Source: Kappaphycus alvarezii
Lineage: Eukaryota; Rhodophyta; Florideophyceae; Gigartinales; Solieriaceae
DNA length: 64,000 nt
Reading direction: 5' to 3'
NCBI GenBank assembly: GCA_002205965.3
Contig: NADL03000486.1
Location: forward strand, 372,001-436,000
Position numbers and translations under genes: made by a program
Notes under the pieces: model-generated
Seen by the model: only the letters and a program-made list of their open reading frames with translations
Told to the model about the DNA's origin: nothing
Databases searched by the model: none
Part shown: piece by piece, positions 58,791-64,000 of the stretch
How positions within the stretch are numbered: the first letter of the stretch is position 1
Layout of the letters: each line of letters begins with the position of its first letter

Positions 58791-59660
58791 CGTCATTTCT
58801 TCCGTCCATTCGAATCTTCTATTCCCGAAGTCCCAGCATGTAAGGCGGCTGAGATGTCGGCAAATCCTTTAATGAACCGCCGATAGTAACCTGCCAAACC
58901 CAGAAAACTACGTAGTTCCGTTGTTGATTTTGGGACGGGTGCTTTTTTTATAGCCACTACTTTTCTTTCATCGACACTTACGCCACTTGAATCCACCTTA
59001 TGGCCAAGGAGTTTCACTGAAGGCATCGCGAAACTGCATTTGGTTATTTTCAATTCAGACCCGCAGCCGCTATGGCCTGAAATACTTCCCTCAAGTGCTC
59101 CACATGTTCATGCAAGTCAGATGAAAAGACTACTACGTCGTCCAGATAGACACGTGCGAACGGGATGTCTCGTAAGACCTTGTCCATCATTCGCTGGAAC
59201 GTTGATGGGGCGTTCATTAGTCCGAACGGCATTACTTCAAATTTAAAGGTTCCGTAGCGACAAACAAATGTAGTCATCTCCTTACAGTTTTCGCTCATGC
59301 GAACTTGCCAATAGCCGGCGACAGGTCTAGTGTGGTAAAGACCGAACCTCCCCCAGCTCATCAAATATTTCCTCTATCCGGGGTAAAGGCCATCTGTCAG
59401 CCTTCATTTGTCTGTTGAGGGTGCGATAATCGACACAAAAACGAGGCTTTCCGTCCTTCTTTTGGGCAATGACCACCGGAAATGACCATTCAGATGCTGC
59501 AGGTGTAATTATTCCAGCCCTGAGCATGTTATCAATCTCAGTTCTTACTACGTCGTAGTGTTTTGGGGCCATCCGACGTGCCCGATGGTAGATTGGGGTT
59601 TTGTCTTTTAGCTCAAATCCGTGGGTTATAGGGACGGAAGCCGGACGCAACTCATTCATG
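58790..59660 (-). pseudogene. pol: Reverse transcriptase region of the 55-63 kb gypsy element
   Basis: In element sense: THGFELKDKTPIYHRARR, EWSFPVVIAQKKDGKPRF, CVDYRTLN, TFKFEVMPFGLMNAPSTFQR, the catalytic VYLDDVVVFS at about 59,128-59,154, then [17 protein letters not shown] and [16 protein letters not shown]. It is part of a broken pol region. Confidence 0.92.
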
Positions 59661-59999
59661 TTCCACGCAACTACCCCCGTCTCCCGTAAGGCACCGCTTA
59701 TATCTCTCTGAATACTTTTTGGAAGGTGCGCAAGACGAGCTCGTAGTGCACCGAGTAGCTCCTCTGTCTGACTGTCGTCTACGGATATTGCTCCCGACTC
59801 CCCAGGTTGCATATTAATTGGGATATCTTCATAGTCTCCATCCCTAACGACTGCCACCACCAGTTCATCTTCCGTATCAGAGGCGTTCGTGAATAAATCC
59901 GAATCGGAAGTAAAGTCTTCGCTCGGGGTCTTGTCTCCTTTCCCCTGCATGATCTTTCTTTCTGTGGCACGGAAGTCGGGCTCCAACGGGACTAAAACC

Positions 60000-60340
60000 T
60001 CCTTTTCATCTACGCGTATTACAACCGAGTCCGTGTCGAAGTCCATAAGAGCCTTTAGTGATTTTAAGGTAGGCCTCCCAATAATGATGTCAAAGGGGGT
60101 ATTTTCCACCACGAGGTACTCTAATTGTACCGTAAGGTCCTCAAAAGATGTCGGAACCTTTGACATGGAACCAACGCATCCAGCGACGACTCCATTAGCC
60201 ACCGTTATAGTGCGAGTAGTTTCCTCTGGAGAAAGGCATAGGCGTTCCGAGAACTCTTTTGACATTACGTCCGGGACAGCTCCCGAGTCCAGTAAGGCCC
60301 AAGCCTCCGTGCCATACACTCGTAGTTTGGCCAACCGGAG
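60000..60340 (-). pseudogene. Aspartic protease region of the 55-63 kb gypsy element
   Basis: ALLDSGAVPDVMSKEF lies at about 60,250-60,300, then TITVANGVVAGCVGS and PFDIIIGRPTLKSL. This is the gypsy protease pattern, in the same frame as gag. Confidence 0.85.
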
Positions 60341-60599
60341 GAGCCTGTCTGGGGTTTCATCTCTTTTCAGATGTTCTATCTGTGTAATCATTGAGGCTCT
60401 CGCGCCTGTAGGTTTTCCGATAAGACGGCGAATAACCTTCTTTGCTTCGTCCGCCTCTCCGCGTAGGAGTTGCCCGAAAGTAAGTCCACAGCTAGCATTT
60501 GAAAGTTCCGCAAGCACATCATAGCGGCTTACATACTCCTGCAACTGGCGAACAGCAGCCCTTTTCGACCTACTGGTGACTTTTCCTTTCTTCTTATTT

Positions 60600-61714
60600 C
60601 GCAAGTTTAGATCTGGTTCTTTTTGAGGGGCATTCTGGATGACAGGGGGATGATTGAGAAGCCTTGGGATTGGAATTCCGGTACGATCTTCTTGACGTGC
60701 CTGTTTTCTTACGGCTTGCCCGTCAGCTAGCCTTTTGGTAGCATTCACAGCTTCAACAGGAGCCTTTTCCTCCTTCATTACGGCAACTTTTTCTTCGGTA
60801 TTTTCTTTAACACCTTTGTTGTCTGAAAAGCCGACCGCTTTCCTTACCTTGGTCCAGCAGGTAGCTTCCGAATGGCCTAGTTTATGGCACAGGGAGCAAC
60901 GGATATCTCTCTCGGGATTTTTCGGACAACGGCTCGCACCATGTCCTGGTTCCCTGCAGTAGGAACAAAGACGTTCCCCCGCCTGTTGTCCGCCTGCTGG
61001 GCCCACGATGCCACGATTGTTATCTTTCTGTTTTTTGATGAGCAAAGTGAGTCTTGACAGATCTTCGGCCAAGGCGTCGACTTTGTCTTCGATATTCCTG
61101 GTACGGGCATCCGGGCGTACCATGAGTTTCGCAGGAGAAACTTGTTGGGGTCGAGAGGAAGCGGAACCGATGAAAGACAGGTGATTGAACCAGAAATCTT
61201 TTAAAGCCTGCACTATCCCCGCGTAGTCTGTCGGGCCCCTAAAGGCGAGGAATTGTGCCAACTCACTATGGTTACAAGCGGCCGACCTTAACAGCCCAAA
61301 TTTCGCCCGGTCATCAAAGCCCGCTTTTTCGTACAGCTTATCGATGATTTTCAGCGATCCGGGGATATCATCAATAGCAAAACCTGCTTCTAGGGCTTGC
61401 CGGATGACATCTTGAGGTTCCTCTGGAGCCGCAAAGTTTGAAATGATCCTTTGTTTTACTATTTTATAGTTCTTTGCCTCCTCTGTGAGTGAACCGTCTT
61501 TGGCAAAGGAGTCGTAGTAAAAGTCGAATGCAGCACCATCCAAGTGGGCAAGCAGTTTCATTGCTTTTTCGTCTTCTTCCTTACCAGCCATAACCACATT
61601 CTCAAAATAGAAAAAGAACCTGCGAACATCGTCGCTTCCATTAAAGACTAAGATACTGTCACCAGTTGAGCTCGAATCGGAAGGGGAATTAACCCCCCTC
61701 CACAAGAGTACCAT
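60600..61714 (-). pseudogene. gag: Gag region of the 55-63 kb gypsy element
   Basis: A capsid-like helical region contains FYFENVVMAGKEEDEKAMKL, YYDSFAKDGSL, VIRQALEA and LYEKAGFDDRAKF. Two CCHC knuckles follow: CSYCREPGHGASRC at residues 250-263 and CSLCHKLGHSEATC at 273-286, then a basic region. The first ATG (61,714-61,712) overlaps the LTR end and primer site, as gag does in the copia element. Gag and protease share one frame here. Confidence 0.9.
61694..61713 (-). other. Primer-binding site of the 55-63 kb gypsy element
   Basis: In element sense TGGTACTCTTGTGG plus a G run follows the 5' LTR. The 20 bases equal those at 18,881-18,900. The primer tRNA was not identified. Confidence 0.8.
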
Positions 61715-61932
61715 AATAGTGCTATTTTTCTGTTAAGCACTGGAAGGGGTTCAGTTTTTCTTTCGCACCTCTATTTGAGGGCTTCTAATTTTATTTTGTT
61801 TGTTTGTTTTCTTTTTTTTTTGTTTGTTTTCTTTTTTTTTTTGTTTTCTTTTTTTTTTGTTTTCTTTTTTTTTTTTTTTTTTTTTTTTTGTTTTCTTTTT
61901 TTTCTGTTGTTTTTTTAGTTCAATAAAATACT

Positions 61933-62586
61933 CTAATTACGTCTCTTCTCGCCGAGAAAGGAAGCTCTCCTACGGTGCTTGTTACTGCGCAGATGAGTCT
62001 CTAGGTCGATCTCCTGGGCGAAGGTAATGTCGCAATCAGTACACCGCGGAGGATCCTTGCTTTCCCTTAACCTTTGTTCTGCCCTTTGGTGCCTCCCACC
62101 GGCCTCGTGCACAGCTTTTTGTCCGGAACTGACGAACTCGATGTCGCAGATGCGACAGTAAAACTTAGGCTTTTTGCCTTTCTTATTCCTCTCCCTTCTC
62201 TCCCTGTCTGTTGCGACTTTAAAAGCTGTGGTACAGACAAGGTCAATGCGGGCCTGGGCCCGGGAGGAAGTAGCCACGGAAGAGGACCCAAGGGCGGTTG
62301 TACGGTGCGACGGACGGGACGAAGGCTGTGCAGAGCGAGGGGGTTGTCTTGAGTAGCTAGAGGCTTGGGAAGGAGACCCGTTCCGGATGGAGACCTGTTC
62401 GGATTCTTCGGACCCCTCCTCGGCCTCGTCGTCAATAAGGGGATGCCTAGGGTAAGCTGTGATGGCAGAGCTCTCCCCTTCGGTAGATCTGTTGACGAGG
62501 CCTTCCCTTTCTTCCCTCCGACGGAGTTCCTGATACCTTTGATGATCCTTCGGGGTGCGTAGTGGCTTCCTTAACCCTCCAACCAT
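61933..62586 (-). CDS. LTR-encoded two-finger C2H2 zinc-finger protein, 217 residues
   Basis: The frame lies wholly inside the 5' LTR and reads through. Residues 1-70 are charged, 70-105 Ser-rich and 120-140 strongly basic (RERRERNKKGKK). Two zinc fingers share the exact spacing C-x2-C-x12-H-x5-H: Cys144, Cys147, His160, His166, and Cys182, Cys185, His198, His204. This spacing is typical of U1/matrin/JAZ-type fingers, which bind double-stranded RNA, RNA-protein complexes or DNA. The fingers are followed by a basic tail (HRRRASFLGEKRR). The copy in the other LTR is broken. Coding sequence inside an LTR is rare. The role is unknown; regulation or RNA binding for the element is inference. Start choice: first ATG of the frame. 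Confidence 0.75.
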   Translation of the reverse strand: MVGGLRKPLRTPKDHQRYQELRRREEREGLVNRSTEGESSAITAYPRHPLIDDEAEEGSEESEQVSIRNGSPSQASSYSRQPPRSAQPSSRPSHRTTALGSSSVATSSRAQARIDLVCTTAFKVATDRERRERNKKGKKPKFYCRICDIEFVSSGQKAVHEAGGRHQRAEQRLRESKDPPRCTDCDITFAQEIDLETHLRSNKHRRRASFLGEKRRN

Positions 62587-62796
62587 TCCTCGAAGTTCCA
62601 GGAAGGTTTTTAGAGTATAGCAGTCACTGAGGGTATTGCCCCCTTGAACTTCGAGCTAAGCACCGAAAGTCCAAAGAGACAAGGGACACCTGCAGTATAA
62701 TGGGTATTGCCCCCTTGAACTTCGGTATGCACACCGTAAGTCCAAGGAGACAAGGGACACCACTGCCTAGAGGACAACAAGGAGTCGGACGGCAAC

Positions 62797-62929
62797 GTTT
62801 TGGAGTGGGGTTTTTGGATGTGGAGGTTTTGGGTGTGGGGGTTTTGGAGTGTGGAGGTTTTGGATGTGGAGGTTTTGTGTGGGGGTTTTGGATGTGGAGG
62901 TTTTGGGGTGTGGAGGTTTTGGATGTGGT
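62797..62929. repeat. G/T-rich minisatellite in the 5' LTR
   Basis: Units of about 14-15 bp on GGTTTTGGATGTGGA, partner of 56,433-56,566. It lies between the TATA box and the zinc-finger frame, so it would be transcribed. Confidence 0.85.
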
Positions 62930-63250
62930 ACTGGCTTTTTCTTGTCGGTCGAGGCTCACACCCCGGTCGACCAGCCTTTATATAGAGATTCGCAAATTAC
63001 TAAAACGCACAAATTGCTACTAAATTCCTAGCAAAACATAAAAAGTAGCCCTTAGACCCCCCTATTCGCCTGTTTTGAGGCGCCTCTACTGTACTGTTGT
63101 GCAGTACACGCCATTTGGCTCAGAGCCATGCACAGTACTGTACATGGCTCTCGTATCCCGAATTTGTGGCCATGTACGGTACTGTACATGGCTCTCGGGA
63201 CCATAATTTGTGGCCACAGGACACCGGCCACTGTGAGCCACAACAGTTTT

Positions 63251-63359
63251 CCAGTTTTGGGCTCAAAGTGGAGATGATGCTCTGTTTAAACTAGTACAGA
63301 CAATGCCTAAGAGATATGAGTTGATGTTTGGGAAGAATAGGGAAAAGACTCCATACTGA
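63251..63359 (+). pseudogene. Tc1/mariner transposase, C-terminal end
   Basis: Right of the gypsy element the transposase resumes: DALFKLVQTMPKRYELMF, then GKNREKTPY and a stop at 63,357-63,359. This is the usual Tc1 ending (M-P-K-R ... T-P-Y). It belongs to the 54,376-55,337 part. Confidence 0.85.
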
Positions 63360-63394
63360 TGGCTAAGTAAACCGAACCTTTTGCTCGTTCGATT

Positions 63395-63594
63395 GGTTTC
63401 TGTTTATATTTTTGTCCACTCTGAAATGCAAACAGATAAATATCTCCGAAACTGTTGGAGTAATTGAGAATCCTGTTTTCATTGCTTTCAGCACATCTTA
63501 ATACAGTTAACTAGATGTTAAACATTGCTACTGCTTAGTTATTTCAGCCGGTATTTTATACTTTCTGTTTTTGTTATGGTTTTGTCCACCACTG
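63395..63594 (-). repeat. Right terminal inverted repeat of the Tc1 element
   Basis: 200 bp. The reverse complement aligns with 54,093-54,292, with best conservation in the outer and inner GGACAAAA motifs and in an ACAGTTTC-GAGA block between them. Confidence 0.88.
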
Positions 63595-63684
63595 TACTGT
63601 ACAATACTGTACTGTACTGATGCCATAAAAGTTGTTTGCTGTACTGTGAGCTGTTCAGTAACCTGTGTGTATGGAGCCGGACTT
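63595..63684. other. TACTG/CAGTA pentamer-rich flank
   Basis: TACTGTAC motifs recur (63,595-63,620 and near 63,642). This is the right side of the Tc1 insertion site and matches the pentamer-rich left flank. No gene is seen. Confidence 0.6.
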
Positions 63685-64000
63685 GGGGGAAATTTTGGGT
63701 TATTTTAATGCATGGAAGATGTCGTCGGTTATATCCATATATATAAAACGATATACTCCTCTCTCCCGTTGGGATTGATATTCATGGCGCCTTGGGCGAC
63801 GACGGCAAGGGTTTTATCCGCCGCCTTGCTTCCTTCGCTGCTTCCTGTCGCGGTTACTGCCCTCAACAGGAGCTCCGCGACTTCGTTACCCGTTTTCATT
63901 TAGTCTCCATATCATGCAGGCGCTACAGGTTTCTACCCGCCGCCCGCATCCGTAGTTAATTTATGAATACCCTCCGCACGCTTCTGTGCAACATTGTACT
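63685..64000 (-). repeat. Repeat A motif plus repeat B copy 3 (continues past the window)
   Basis: Positions 63,685-63,735 carry the repeat A motif, nearly identical to 11,644-11,696. To the right, on the minus strand, lies a repeat B coding remnant (YNVAQKRAEGI, then KTGNEVAELLLRAVTATGSS), similar to 17,235-17,540 and 48,404-48,600. Here the motif and repeat B sit in one unit, suggesting that repeat A is an end of the repeat B element. The window ends inside it. Confidence 0.55.

Larger units (their letters stand above)
55338..63245 (-). mobile_element. Ty3/gypsy LTR retrotransposon with 1.5-kb LTRs (7.9 kb)
   Basis: Long LTRs lie at 55,338-56,880 and 61,715-63,245. The target duplication GTTTT occurs at 55,333-55,337 and 63,246-63,250. 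On the minus strand it encodes gag, protease, reverse transcriptase, RNase H and integrase. The primer-binding site (61,694-61,713) matches that of the 18-25 kb element exactly. The polypurine tract is the complement of 56,881-56,893. The two LTRs differ mostly in the lengths of single-base runs and in a G-rich minisatellite, with hardly any substitutions, so the insertion is recent. Pol is broken (roughly six breaks). Two decayed copies elsewhere in the window belong to the same lineage. Confidence 0.95.
61715..63245 (-). repeat. 5' LTR of the 55-63 kb gypsy element
   Basis: 1,531 bp. A TATA box in element sense (complement of CTTTATATAGAG near 62,973-62,984) places the start of transcription near 62,950. 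The downstream part of the LTR, including the zinc-finger frame, would then lie in the 5' leader of the element RNA. It also holds a minisatellite (62,797-62,929), a 71-bp tandem pair (62,631-62,762) and a T-rich tract (61,791-61,917). Confidence 0.92.
54093..63594 (+). mobile_element. Tc1/mariner DNA transposon, split by a gypsy element
   Basis: TA lies on each side (54,091-54,092 and 63,595-63,596). Terminal inverted repeats of 200 bp span 54,093-54,292 and 63,395-63,594, diverged but alignable throughout. Each carries an outer and an inner GGACAAAA motif, as in the IR/DR class of Tc1 elements such as Sleeping Beauty. Between them is a Tc1-type transposase gene, into which the gypsy element 55,338-63,245 has inserted with its GTTTT duplication. 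Subtracting the insertion and one duplication leaves 1,589 bp, normal for the family. The transposase is inactive. Confidence 0.9.

Noticed and set aside
59889-60524. 211-codon plus-strand frame
   Set aside because: It is a shadow antisense to the gag-protease region of the minus-strand gypsy element.

Overview
The window looks like nuclear DNA of a repeat-rich eukaryote with compact, intron-poor genes. Only two convincing host genes are visible, and both read as single uninterrupted exons. A red alga of the Chondrus type fits best, because such genomes have intronless genes set in a sea of Ty3/gypsy and Ty1/copia LTR elements. This assignment is an inference and no species marker was found.

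Layout. Positions 1 to about 17,200 are AT-rich and nearly gene-free, with very decayed Ty3/gypsy copies (about 8.4-11.4 kb and 12.6-13.6 kb) and old dispersed repeats. At 18,159-25,639 lies a young Ty3/gypsy element with two 720-bp LTRs that are identical by eye and a CATAT target duplication. It carries an unusual tandem pair of related domains after the integrase. From 25.6 to 32.1 kb there is unassigned, GC-richer DNA with a LINE C-terminal remnant and several copies of a roughly 45-bp motif. At 32,099-36,600 (minus strand) lies a Ty1/copia element with 209-bp LTRs and a GAAAG target duplication. Its primer-binding site matches the anticodon arm of initiator tRNA-Met. Fossil gag and gypsy sequence follows at 36.9-38.4 and 40.6-44.9 kb. 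Two host genes come next: a 621-residue multi-pass membrane protein of unknown function (49,570-51,435, plus) and a class I SAM-dependent methyltransferase (52,757-53,575, minus).

The right end is a nest. A Tc1/mariner DNA transposon (54,093-63,594, TA target site, 200-bp terminal inverted repeats with an inner and an outer repeated motif) is split by a 7.9-kb Ty3/gypsy element (55,338-63,245, minus). The LTRs of that element are about 1.5 kb long and carry an open frame for a two-finger C2H2 zinc-finger protein. Without the insertion the Tc1 element would be 1,589 bp, a normal size for the family.

No classical operon, CRISPR array or defence system is present. The most unusual items are the LTR-borne zinc-finger gene, the duplicated post-integrase domain, the half-tRNA primer site whose ATG doubles as the gag start, and a dispersed motif into one copy of which the copia element inserted. 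All homology statements come from reading motifs and comparing sequences within the window. No database search was run.
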